From an uncultured Dyadobacter sp. (GTDB taxonomy: Bacteria > Bacteroidota > Bacteroidia > Cytophagales > Spirosomataceae), in assembly GCF_946482605.1 (NCBI RefSeq), contig NZ_CAMLSE010000011.1, positions 1 to 64,000 of the forward strand: a stretch of DNA of 64,000 bases, written 5' to 3'. The stretch's first letter is position 1. Each line of letters starts with the position of its first letter. Positions 35,471 through 45,200 of this stretch are shown here, one piece after another. The position numbers and the translations under genes are program-made. The notes below the pieces were generated by a model. It was not told where the DNA came from. It saw only the letters and a list, made by a program, of their open reading frames with translations, and made no database searches.

Positions 35471-36559
35471 TTAAAAACAGCCCTTTGAATCGATCACGAT
35501 CTGTGCGTCGATCTCCTTGTAGCTGCCGCCTATCGTGCGGCAGATCACGTCCAGGTTGTCGTACAGCGATTCATTGCGGATTGCGGTCGAGATAATGCAT
35601 TTGGACAGTAATTCATGGTCGCAGAGGATTTGTACGCCGTAGATCTTCTCGATTTCGGCAAAAACCGCTGTGGCAGGCACATCGTCAAATCTGGTCTTTT
35701 TAACGTCGGTAATCGGTGCGATCGGCAGTGGGTCGGGTACGAGGTTTTTCATCAGTATTTCACTATCCCGGTCAAAAGTCCCTTTCTGGTTGGGTAGCAG
35801 TACCAGGCCCGTCGTTTCCGGGTCGTCCGTCTGGATCCGGCTCTGCTTGTACACCGATACCCGTCCCGTCCTGACGTGCACGGTCACATTCCGGCCGTTT
35901 TCAAATGCCCTGATCTCGAAACTTGTTCCCAGCACCTTTGTCACCGTTTCATTCGCATAAACCAGGAATGGGCGCAAGGGATCCTTCGTCACATCGAAAA
36001 ATGCCGCTCCACTCAGGAAAACTTCCCGTTTCTGCTTCTGAAAATGTGCCGGATAGCTCAGTTTGCTATTTTTACCGAGGGTGATCACCGTGCCGTCTTC
36101 CAGGCGCACCTTCATGGCCGCATTACCGTGGTTCTCCTTTTCAATGAGCTGGTTTTCCACTTTTGCATGGGTAAGCAGCTCTTTATAGGTAACACGCTTC
36201 GGGTCGGTCCGCATGGCCTGGTAAACGCCGAATGCCGCGACAAGCACTACACAGGCCGCAACGAGATACATGCTGAACATTTTCCGCTCCGGTCTGATCA
36301 GAACGAGTGGTTCGTCGCGGCTCTCCGCTGTGGCCTCGATCCGCGACCAGAGTTTCTGCGCATCGATGGAAGGTGCCGCGTCCTGCTCGGCCCGGTGCAG
36401 GTCCAGCACGATTTTCGAAGCCTTTTCCACCAGTTCCCTTTTGTCCGGATTGGCCCGGATGAATTCTTCCCACAACAACACATCCTCGTCTTGCAGCACC
36501 CAGCTTATGAAAGAATCACTACCTAAAAGATCTTCAATATTTAAACTTTCATCATTCAT
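35471..36559 (-). CDS. FecR-family anti-sigma factor, locus B
   Basis: About 362 residues from ATG 36559 (MNDESLN). Membrane helix near 90-112 (MYLVAACVVLVAAFGVY), FecR domain (VRLEDGTVITLGKNSKLSYP, GAAFFDVTKDPLRPFLVY, VLGTSFEIRAF) and C-terminal DUF4974 (VPATAVFAEIEKIYGVQI). The C-terminal domain has Cys in LCDHE, KCIIST, ICRTIGG and the last residues GCF; the latter three recur in the locus C protein. It is encoded between sigma B and susC B. Confidence 0.9.
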   Translation of the reverse strand: MNDESLNIEDLLGSDSFISWVLQDEDVLLWEEFIRANPDKRELVEKASKIVLDLHRAEQDAAPSIDAQKLWSRIEATAESRDEPLVLIRPERKMFSMYLVAACVVLVAAFGVYQAMRTDPKRVTYKELLTHAKVENQLIEKENHGNAAMKVRLEDGTVITLGKNSKLSYPAHFQKQKREVFLSGAAFFDVTKDPLRPFLVYANETVTKVLGTSFEIRAFENGRNVTVHVRTGRVSVYKQSRIQTDDPETTGLVLLPNQKGTFDRDSEILMKNLVPDPLPIAPITDVKKTRFDDVPATAVFAEIEKIYGVQILCDHELLSKCIISTAIRNESLYDNLDVICRTIGGSYKEIDAQIVIDSKGCF

Positions 36560-36647
36560 GGTCAGGGATAAATGGTACGCGCACAACTAAGAGGTACAAC
36601 AATGGCTGAAAACTAACCTATCTGCAAGCATTTTTCTCAAATTCATG

Positions 36648-37274
36648 CTACACGATCCAGGCGTACATTTCGCCCACCGGGATCAGCAGCGACAGGATCG
36701 TCATTTCCCCGAGCCTGGTACGGAGCACGGCGTAGGATTTATAGAGCAGATTGCTCACGCCCTGCTTGGATAAACCCATCAACCCGGAAATTTCGTCGAG
36801 GCTCATTCCATGGTAAAAACGCAGGTTGATCACCTCCTTTTGCCGGTCCGAAAGGCTCTCGACCGCATTACGTACGCGCTGGGTACGTGCGTGGGTTCCC
36901 TCGGAATTGATATATTGCTGCTCGCTGGAAAGTGCGACCAGGTAGTCCAGAAATCCGTCGATATCTTCGGCTTGCTCAAAAATATTGTTTCTGCCGTTGC
37001 GCGAAAGCCGGTTGCGCAATGCCCGGAAGAGGTAAAATCGAACATTATCGGCGTCGTTAAGATGCTCCTTTCTACGCCAGAGGTCAATGAAAAGGTCGTG
37101 TATGGCATCTTCGAGCAGCTGCCTGTCGGGCGTGAGCCGGTGGCCATAGCTGGTCAGACTTTTAACATGGCGTTGGTAAAGCGACTGGAATGCCTGCATG
37201 TCCCCTTGTTTGAAACGATGCCAGATATGCAGTTCGCTGCTGAAATCCGATTCAGCTCTGGTAGAAGTAGACAT
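36648..37274 (-). CDS. ECF sigma-70 factor, locus B
   Basis: About 208 residues from ATG 37274 (MSTSTRAES); an upstream in-frame start at 37334 is less likely. Region 2: DRQLLEDAIHDLFIDLWRRK and VRFYLFRALRNRLSR. Region 4: LSDRQKEVINLRFYHGMSLD and GLSKQGVSNLLYKSYAVLR. The QGVSNLL recognition helix and the C-terminal hydrophobic tail (ILSLLIPVGEMYAWIV) set it apart from sigma A and close to sigma C. It is divergent from the amidohydrolase gene with 118 bp between them. Confidence 0.92.
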   Translation of the reverse strand: MSTSTRAESDFSSELHIWHRFKQGDMQAFQSLYQRHVKSLTSYGHRLTPDRQLLEDAIHDLFIDLWRRKEHLNDADNVRFYLFRALRNRLSRNGRNNIFEQAEDIDGFLDYLVALSSEQQYINSEGTHARTQRVRNAVESLSDRQKEVINLRFYHGMSLDEISGLMGLSKQGVSNLLYKSYAVLRTRLGEMTILSLLIPVGEMYAWIV

Positions 37275-37392
37275 CCCGGTTGATCTCCGTTGAGTAAACG
37301 ATGTGAAGTTTTTTGACAAAGAAAGGAATTTCAAAGAAACTTGCTTTATTTAATTCCAAAAAAATATTAATAATATACAAAACACTTACCCA

Positions 37393-38355
37393 ATGGACCG
37401 GAGAACATTCCTCGCATTGTCCACCGGCGCTTCCCTGGGCGCAGGGCTCCAAACCGCCCGGACGGAGGTGCCCCCGCCTGTCCCCATCATCGATACGCAC
37501 ATCCACCTGTTCGATACAAACCGCCCCCAGGGTGTTCCATGGCCTGATAAAAAAGATCAGATTCTCTATAAGCCCGCACTTCCGGCGCGTTACCGGAGCA
37601 TTGCGGCGCCCCTTGGAATTACCGGCGCGATCGTGGTGGAAGCGAGCCCGTGGCCCGACGACAATCAATGGGTGCTGGACACGGCGGCGAATGATAGGAT
37701 CATCGTCGGGGTGATCGGGAATCTCGAACCGGGGAAGGCGGACTTCGGAAAACAGCTCGATCGCTTTCAAAAGAACCCGCTGTTTCGGGGAATCCGCTAT
37801 GGAAATCTTTGGGAGCATGATATCAGCCGTCAACTGACGAATCCCGGGTTTGTGTCCGATCTGCGGTCCCTGGCCCGGGCGGGCCTGGTGCTCGACACTG
37901 CGAATCCGAACCCGGCGCTGCTGGCCGCTGTGGTCAAGCTCACCGATATGGTGCCGGATTTGCGGGTTGTCATAGATCACTTGCCCCAAATGGCCATTCC
38001 GGAAGACGAGGCGGCACGCAAAATTGGGGAAGCCAGCCTGAGAGAGATCGGCCAAAGGCCACAGGTATATGTAAAAATTTCCGAGGTATTGCGCCGGGTC
38101 GACGGGCAAATTCCCACCAGCCTGGATTTCTATCGCGCACGTCTGGATGAGATTTATGGTCTTTTTGGAGCCGACAGGGTGCTATATGGCAGCGACTGGC
38201 CCAACAGCGACCACTGGCTTCCTTTCGAAAAAGGGCTGCAACTGGTCCGTGAATACTTTCTCGGGAAAGGTCCGGATGCCGCGGAAAAATACTTTTGGAA
38301 GAATTCGGTTGCGGCCTATCGCTGGCAAAAACGGGACAGTACGCAGCCAAAATGA
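37393..38355 (+). CDS. exported amidohydrolase of the L-fuconolactonase type (COG3618)
   Basis: A 320-residue TIM-barrel amidohydrolase. Metal and catalytic blocks are IIDTHIHLFD (H36, H38), VIDHLPQM (H196), YVKIS (K228) and YGSDWPNSD (D268). FRGIR (131-135) is typical of the 2-pyrone dicarboxylate/fuconolactone lactonase group. The N-terminus MDRRTFLALSTGASLGAG is a short Tat-like signal, so the enzyme is probably exported, although characterised lactonases of this family are cytoplasmic. It converges on a GH95-like gene (fucosidase family), which fits L-fucono-lactone hydrolysis; other lactones are possible. Confidence 0.85.
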   Translation: MDRRTFLALSTGASLGAGLQTARTEVPPPVPIIDTHIHLFDTNRPQGVPWPDKKDQILYKPALPARYRSIAAPLGITGAIVVEASPWPDDNQWVLDTAANDRIIVGVIGNLEPGKADFGKQLDRFQKNPLFRGIRYGNLWEHDISRQLTNPGFVSDLRSLARAGLVLDTANPNPALLAAVVKLTDMVPDLRVVIDHLPQMAIPEDEAARKIGEASLREIGQRPQVYVKISEVLRRVDGQIPTSLDFYRARLDEIYGLFGADRVLYGSDWPNSDHWLPFEKGLQLVREYFLGKGPDAAEKYFWKNSVAAYRWQKRDSTQPK

Positions 38356-38401
38356 AAGCCGTACCGATGGTTTTGAGAACAGCATCGGTACGGCTTTCAT
38401 T
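38351..38401. terminator. 19-bp perfect bidirectional terminator
   Basis: AATGAAAGCCGTACCGATG (38351-38369) pairs perfectly with 38383-38401 around a 13-nt loop. The left arm includes the stop codon of the amidohydrolase. On the minus strand the stem is followed by TTGG directly after an ATT, giving a short U run, so it should also end the locus C operon. Confidence 0.85.
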
Positions 38402-38471
38402 CCGACCTTTCACATTATTACCTCACAGTAACGCATTTACCTCATGAAACCCAGGTGGGATCAATCCATTT

Positions 38472-40790
38472 TTACCGGGCAGACAAAGAAAGCGATATAC
38501 TTCCGCCCGACTTGCATTTGAGCTTCAACAGACCATCTTCATCCCCGATGATTTGTATTCCGCTGGCCGATGCAATGCGGAATTGCTCAAATGGCTTTTT
38601 CAAAACAATATCTCCGTCCCGTTCCGCCTTCAATTTCACCGATACAACCCGGCCACCGCGTTTGCTGGCGCTGACCAGAACTGCTCCTTCCGCCCGCAAA
38701 CTTTCGAACGCGGCATCCGTCCATTCCGCAGGCAGGGCCGGCATGATTTCAATGAAACCCGCATAGCTTTGCACCATCATCTCCTGCAAACCCGCCGCGA
38801 AGGCGAAATTCCCCTCTAATGTAAATGGCCGATACGTGAATTTGGAAAGACCCGACTTGGTCTGGTCGCCGTTTGCATGAAAACTATTGGGCAGACAAAA
38901 TGCACGGGCAAAGATTTCCAGGGCTTTTAGAGCACCGTCACCGTCCTTGGCCCTGGCTTTGAGGTTCGCCAGCCAGGAGTATGAATATCCGCACCAATAG
39001 TCGGGGCCCACTTTGTCGAGCAATGCAATGGAACTGCGGATCGTTTTTCTTGCCTCTTCACTATCCTCCCATTTGATCAGGCCCAACGGATGAATGGCCA
39101 TCAGATGTGAAAAATGCCGGTGAGACTCATCGTAGGCCAGTGACGGTGCAAACATCAGCTCGCTATTTGCAGTGGACGCAAACGCCGGGAACTCCGACAG
39201 TATCATTTGCCATTTCTTCGCCTGCTCCCTGTCACTCGCTGCCAATGCGAGCTCGGAACCAGCCTGAAATGTGAACCTGATCAATGCCAGATCATAGTTC
39301 GTCGTATTCGGAAACCAGGCTTCCAGCTTGTTGTCGCGTATTTCAGGGCTTGAACTGATTGGCAATTGCCTCTGCCCTTTTTCATTTTTAATGGTGATGT
39401 TTTCAAAAAATTCACAAACCAGCCGGAACCAGGGATAGGCCCGGTCTTTCAGAAATGCCTTGTCCATGCCATACCGCCATTGCAGGTAGTAATGCTGCGC
39501 AAGCCAGCCCGACACCGTCGGAGAAAGCGAATACTGTATCCAACCACCCATTTCCGTGCCGTCGAGGGTGGTTACACCCGGAACGGCAAGTCCGTTCACG
39601 CCAAAATATCGTTTGGTGTAACGCAGGTAATTGTCCTTGTTTTGTTCCAGATGGTCGAGATAACCGAGGGCTTCTTCCAAATGGTTGCCGCTGTAAGCCG
39701 GCCAGTAGCTGAGCTGCGTGTTCAGGTCGTGATGGTAATCCCCTTTCCAAGGCGGGATCCGGCCATTGTCGGCTGTCCACACGGCCTGTAACGAGATCGG
39801 CGGAGCACCCCGCCGGGCCGCCGAGCCAAATTTGTATTGTTCCAGGTACCATTGCTTTTCGATAAGCGGATCAGGAACGGAAACCGACGACATTCCCCAG
39901 AATTTGCTCCACCACCCATTGTGCGTCTTAATAGCAGCCGCATATGTTCCCTTCAATGCGTTGGTCGTGAGCGTACTGGCAACCGGGGCCGCGGTGGCGT
40001 CGGGGTAATGCGAGGAAACGCTCCATACCCCTTCTATCACACCGTTTTTCAAGGGTTTCCATTGCACTGAGACCTCATAACTGAACCCGCCCCAGCCTTC
40101 CTGGCGATAGGTGATGCTGCCTGTGCCGCGCGCGATAGTGCCTTGCTTGTAACCCAGCCGCGCCAGGTCGTCGCCCACCAGTGAATTGACCTCCCCACCC
40201 TCCTTCACCGCGCCGCTATACCGCGGCGCAATGATTTCAGGCACCATATCATGCTTCACATTTTCAAAACGAAACCAGCCCACCGGCGCGGTCGCATGTA
40301 CGAAGGTTTTCAGCACCATCCCATTCGACCATTCCACTTCCGCTGTCGCCGACGTAAGCAGCACTTCGGCCCTTTTGACCTTCCATTCAGCAGGCAGGCT
40401 GAATTCCAATGCACCGGCCGGAATTTTGGAAGGAGCCGGTTCGCGGTCGTACGGTGCATCAAAATACTGCTGTACGGGCTTGTAGTCCTTCTTTCGGACC
40501 TGTTCCTGCACCCATTTATAACTGAATTCCTCCCGATGGAGGCCGGCCATCGGGCGCATATCCCAAATATCCGCCCGGTCGAGCGAGAAACGCAGCCTAC
40601 CTTCCCGCTCCCAGATCAGCGCCCCGATCGTGCCATTCCCGAGCGGCAGTGCTTCGTCCCATACTTGGGCCAATTTTTCAAAATGCAGGTTATGCTTTGC
40701 CGCCGGCTGCGCCTGACTCCTCGAAAACGGCAATAGCAATACCCCTGCAAGCCCGACTTGCAGCAAAATACGAGTCTTAATATCCCTCAT
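38472..40790 (-). CDS. GH95-like (alpha/alpha)6 glycoside hydrolase
   Basis: About 772 residues from ATG 40790 with a signal peptide (ILLQVGLAGVLLLPFSRSQA). The N-terminal block WDEALPLGNGTIGALIW and the ESHRHFSHLMAIHPLG block match the GH95 alpha-L-fucosidase/alpha-L-galactosidase architecture. The NxN pair that activates the catalytic base in characterised GH95 enzymes appears here as YHHDLNTQLSYW, so the first Asn is replaced by Asp. The segment after the N-terminal block (LRFSLDRADIWDMRPM) also differs from typical GH95. I call it GH95-like; substrate is uncertain. It overlaps the end of susD C by 14 bp. Confidence 0.78.
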   Translation of the reverse strand: MRDIKTRILLQVGLAGVLLLPFSRSQAQPAAKHNLHFEKLAQVWDEALPLGNGTIGALIWEREGRLRFSLDRADIWDMRPMAGLHREEFSYKWVQEQVRKKDYKPVQQYFDAPYDREPAPSKIPAGALEFSLPAEWKVKRAEVLLTSATAEVEWSNGMVLKTFVHATAPVGWFRFENVKHDMVPEIIAPRYSGAVKEGGEVNSLVGDDLARLGYKQGTIARGTGSITYRQEGWGGFSYEVSVQWKPLKNGVIEGVWSVSSHYPDATAAPVASTLTTNALKGTYAAAIKTHNGWWSKFWGMSSVSVPDPLIEKQWYLEQYKFGSAARRGAPPISLQAVWTADNGRIPPWKGDYHHDLNTQLSYWPAYSGNHLEEALGYLDHLEQNKDNYLRYTKRYFGVNGLAVPGVTTLDGTEMGGWIQYSLSPTVSGWLAQHYYLQWRYGMDKAFLKDRAYPWFRLVCEFFENITIKNEKGQRQLPISSSPEIRDNKLEAWFPNTTNYDLALIRFTFQAGSELALAASDREQAKKWQMILSEFPAFASTANSELMFAPSLAYDESHRHFSHLMAIHPLGLIKWEDSEEARKTIRSSIALLDKVGPDYWCGYSYSWLANLKARAKDGDGALKALEIFARAFCLPNSFHANGDQTKSGLSKFTYRPFTLEGNFAFAAGLQEMMVQSYAGFIEIMPALPAEWTDAAFESLRAEGAVLVSASKRGGRVVSVKLKAERDGDIVLKKPFEQFRIASASGIQIIGDEDGLLKLKCKSGGSISLSLSAR

Positions 40791-42231
40791 TTTGTACCAA
40801 AGCTTTGTTAATGTCCATCTCACTTTGGGAGAATGGCCAAATATAAAATTTATCGTCCCATTTCAACCTGATATTGCTGTGAATCAGCTTGTCATTAATG
40901 TCCTTTCCGATGCGCCAACGCACCACATCAAACAGGCGGAGCCCCTCAAATGCGAGCTCTCGCCTGCGCTCCTTCCGCAGTAGCCCGCGTGTGAGCGTGG
41001 TAAATGCGGGTACACCTGCCCGGCTGCGGATGGCGTTCACATAGGAAAGGGCTTTGGCATCGGTAGTGGTCCCACCGGCTTTTTCCATCTGTGCTTCGGC
41101 ATGCATCAGGTAAACATCCGAAAGCCGGGAAAGAACGATATCGTGGCCGGTAAGGATGTCTCGCTCACTGGGGATGAAGCGCGCAGGGTCCCAGATAGCT
41201 GCAAATTTGATCAAACCATAGTTCGTGGCCGTAAACTCTGTCTGGAATGTAAAACCGTCCTCACGCCTGAAAGTCGTTTTGTTCGGAGAAAAATAGTACC
41301 ATTTTTTGAGGCGAAGATCGCTCGCTTCATATTCGTCGATCAGGTCCTTGGTGGGCGTCAGACCTCCCCAGCGAAAAAACTCCACTTCCTGGCCGCCGTC
41401 TCCCGACTGTCTCCCATCCCTGGTTTCGATGTATTTGACGGAAAAAATGATTTCCGGGCACGAGGCCTGACCTTTCCCTTTGATGAACGGGGATTCAAGG
41501 TCGGTTGCGAGCGAATATTTGTTGGAGGAAATAATGGAGGAGGTCAATGCGATCACATCATCCCATTTGCTTTGAAACAATGCAACCCGGGCCTGCAATG
41601 CCTGCGCGCTGGTTTTAACGGCGTGGCCCGACTTGTAAGCATTATCCGGCAGGTTGGCAACCGCAAAAGCCAGGTCTTCATCTATGAATTTATAAACGTC
41701 CTCTTTGGAAGACCTGGCGCTCTTCAGCTGCTCGATGTCCGAAGGCACCTCCTTATAAATCACCACTCCACCCCAATGCTGCACCAGCTCGAAATAGAAC
41801 ATCGCACGCAGGAATCGGACCTCGGCCTCATAAGCCTTCGCCGATGCGTCGGGCAATGCCACTTTGGTAAAGTTTTTGAGAAATGTATTACAGCTTGCTA
41901 TCCCCTCGTAGCAGGAGGTGTACAACGACTTGGGCGCTCCCGAATTGGCCGGATCGAGTGTCCCCGACTGCATCAGACGGATATCGCCGTAATGCTGCGC
42001 CCAGCCATTGTCGACCGTAGCGTCGAAGTAGCTGCGATGCCAGGTGAGGTAAGTGCCTTTCAAGCGTGCGTAGCATCCGGCAACACCCATCTGAACATCA
42101 TTTTCCGACGTCCAGAACTGCCCTGCGGCGATTTCCTGGGGAGGATTTTTGTCCAAAAAACCATCACTGCAACTTATCAGGGCCGCGGAAAGCAAAGCCG
42201 GTAAAAGAATATGGTTAAGAAAAGTTTTCAT
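40777..42231 (-). CDS. SusD/RagB-family lipoprotein, locus C
   Basis: About 484 residues from ATG 42231, lipobox SAALISC (Cys21). Blocks: DGFLDKNPPQEIAAGQFW, SRLSDVYLMHAEAQME, YVNAIRSRAGVPAF, LLRKERRRELAFEGLRLFDV and PFSQSEMDINK. It is the binding partner of SusC C, encoded 43 bp upstream, and is translationally coupled to the GH95-like gene. Confidence 0.93.
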   Translation of the reverse strand: MKTFLNHILLPALLSAALISCSDGFLDKNPPQEIAAGQFWTSENDVQMGVAGCYARLKGTYLTWHRSYFDATVDNGWAQHYGDIRLMQSGTLDPANSGAPKSLYTSCYEGIASCNTFLKNFTKVALPDASAKAYEAEVRFLRAMFYFELVQHWGGVVIYKEVPSDIEQLKSARSSKEDVYKFIDEDLAFAVANLPDNAYKSGHAVKTSAQALQARVALFQSKWDDVIALTSSIISSNKYSLATDLESPFIKGKGQASCPEIIFSVKYIETRDGRQSGDGGQEVEFFRWGGLTPTKDLIDEYEASDLRLKKWYYFSPNKTTFRREDGFTFQTEFTATNYGLIKFAAIWDPARFIPSERDILTGHDIVLSRLSDVYLMHAEAQMEKAGGTTTDAKALSYVNAIRSRAGVPAFTTLTRGLLRKERRRELAFEGLRLFDVVRWRIGKDINDKLIHSNIRLKWDDKFYIWPFSQSEMDINKALVQNEGY

Positions 42232-42274
42232 ATCGCGTATATCTTTAAAATCAAATGACATCTGTTTACACCGG

Positions 42275-45200
42275 TCAGAATCTCAGGTTCAGTCCCATCG
42301 AATAGACTTTGAGCTGCGGGTACTGCGCATGCCAGCCGTCACCTGCACGCTCGGGATCGAGGTCGGGATACTTGGTGAATGTGAGGATATTGTCGCCTGT
42401 GACGAATACTTTCAGGTGGTTGATGCCCACCTTTTTGGTGATGGACGTCGGTATCGTGTACCCGATCTGTAAGTTCTTCAAACGCAGATAGGATGCGTCT
42501 TTGAGAAAATACGTCGAATTCTGGGCCGTTCCGCCAGTCATCGGCGCATACCCCCAACCGTAAATGGCGGGCACTTCGGAATTCGGGTTTGTCACGGGAT
42601 CATAAGCATTGAGGAACTTGGGATGGGGTGAAGATCCCTGTGAAAATGGATCCTCGCCAAAGAAATACGTCCTGACTTTCTGCCCCTGAACGCCCTGGAA
42701 GAAGAAAGCCAGGTCGAAGCCTTTCCATCTGACGTTACCTCCGAACGAATAAATGAAATCCGGGTAGGCTCCTTTCACACGCTTGCGGTCGTCACCGTCG
42801 ATCTTGCCGTCATTGTTCTGGTCTTTGAACTTGATATCCCCCAACTGCGGGTTACCGGGTGTAACCACTGCCTTTAATTCCTCTTGCGATTTGAAAAGGC
42901 CGGTGTATTCGTACAAATAATAATCCTTATAAGGCAGGCCTTCCTGAATGATCCGGTTGTCGTAAGCCGGTGCAGGGAATTTCACAACTTTGTTACGGTT
43001 CACTGAAACCTGTGCATTCACGCCGTATTCCACGGCCCCTATTTTGCCTTTGTGCCCCAGTTCTACTTCTACACCATAGTTCCTCAGCGTGCCATAGTTA
43101 ATAACAGGTGCCGACATACCTGCCGATGCCGGGATGATCGCACCCGCCAGAATTCCGGTCGTCAGCTTGTTATACCAATCGATCGTGCCATAAATGAGGT
43201 CGTTTTTCAGGTTAAAGTCCAGCCCGACGTCTGCGATCGTGGTTTTTTCCCACCGAAGCGACCGGTTTCGGAAGGCTGTTTGCTGAACACCCTGCGTAAG
43301 TGCTTCGTTAAAGGCGTAAGTGGTTGAAACATACGTTTCCTGCCAGGGATATTCGCCCAGGTTGGTATTGCCGACCCGGTACTCACTGATATTGGCATTT
43401 CCGAGCAAGCCGTATGAAGCCCTTAGTTTCAGGTTGTCGATCCAGCTGGCACCGTCCCTCACGAAGGCTTCCTCGCTGATCCGCCATCCGGCGGAAGCAG
43501 AAGGAAAAAAGCCCCAGCGGCTGTCCTTATAAATACGGGAAGTACCGTCATACCTGAAATTGGCTTCCAACAGGTATTTCTGCGCCAATGCATAAGTAGC
43601 GCGGCCAAAGAACGATTGAAAGGCCCATTCGGTAAGCCCGCCCGTGGTGGTCTGGTTCAACGGCCCCATTCCATCGAGTTCGTACATATTCTTGACCGGA
43701 AAAATATTGCGGGTCCCACCCAGCCACCGGTATTTCTGTTCCTCCTGGCTGTATCCCACCATCAGCGAAATGTCCTGCCGCTCCGGATTCCAGTTCCAGT
43801 TCAATGACGAATAGAATGTGTTCAGCAACGTACGATAGTTCTGATTCGTTACACCCAATGCTTCCGGACCGAAAGGCGTTCCTTTTTGATACACATTGGC
43901 GCCGCCGGCTGTATATTCATTTTCGGGCAGATAATAATAGGCATCGGCGCCGTAGTGATAAATATTCCGAAACTGCTCGGCGAACCTTGTCGCATATTTG
44001 GAACTCCATTTCAGGCCCATTTTCTCTGTTTGCAGGAAATTAACATCGAGCCAGCCCTGGATATTCGCCTGCCAGTCTTCATAGTCGCGGTACGTTTCAT
44101 TGGCGATCCAGAAAGGGTTGCGATTGTTCTGCGCACCGCCTACACCGGTTGGAATCGCCTTATCGGTATAACGTCCGCTGCCATCGGGAAGGTAGGGTTT
44201 CACCAACGGGGCCTGGGTCATCGTCATCAGCACGAAATTCTGGTTTTCGTAATAGGGAGAAACCGAGTTGCCCTTCATGTAACTGACATTGGTACCGACG
44301 GTAATGTACTTATTGATCGTCGTGGAAAGGTTTGCCAACCCATTAAAGCGTTTGTATTTATGCCCCATCAAAACGCCTTTCTGGTCAATCACCCCTGCCG
44401 ACATATTGTATTTGAAAACATCAGAACCGCCATTGATACCCACATTATGCTCCTGCATTGGGGCCGATTTCCATACAGCGTCCGCCCAGTTGTAATCTGG
44501 AAAAAGGTCTTTATTGCGGTTGGAATCTTTGTACTTGTCGATCAGCGACTGCGGAAAAGGCACTGCGCTCACCGCGTTACGGGCAACGGCCTTGTTGAAG
44601 AGCTCCATATACTGTCCCGATTTCCAGATCTGGCTAGGCACACCGGTGGGCGATTGCGTGCGCAGCGACATATTATAGGTCAATGCAGGCTTACCTTTCT
44701 TTCCCTGCCTGGTGGTCACCAGGATCACCCCATTGGCTGCCCTTGCTCCATAAATCGACGCGGATGCTGCGTCTTTGAGCACCGAAATGCTCTCAATGTC
44801 CGACATCGGCAACACGTCCAGCGATCCCACGACCCCATCCACCAGTACCAGCGGGCTGGTGTTGGTCCCCCACGAACTCGCCCCGCGAAGTTGGAGCGAT
44901 ACGCTTTCGCGCCCGGGCATGCCGGTGCCCTGGCTGATGCGCAGGCCCGTCACCTGCCCCTGTAATGCAGCCAGACTGTTGCTCACCTGCCTGCTTTGGA
45001 TATTATCGATATTGACCGTCGCCACCGATCCCGTCAGATTTACTTTCTTCTGCGTCCCGTAACCTACTACGACCACTTCTTCGAGGGCTTTCTCGTCAAT
45101 TTTGAGGGAAACGTCCAGGGCCGTACGATCGGCAGCAACTGCTATTTCCTGCGAAAAATAGCCAACGAACGAGAAAACGATCGTTTGCGCACCCTCGGGA

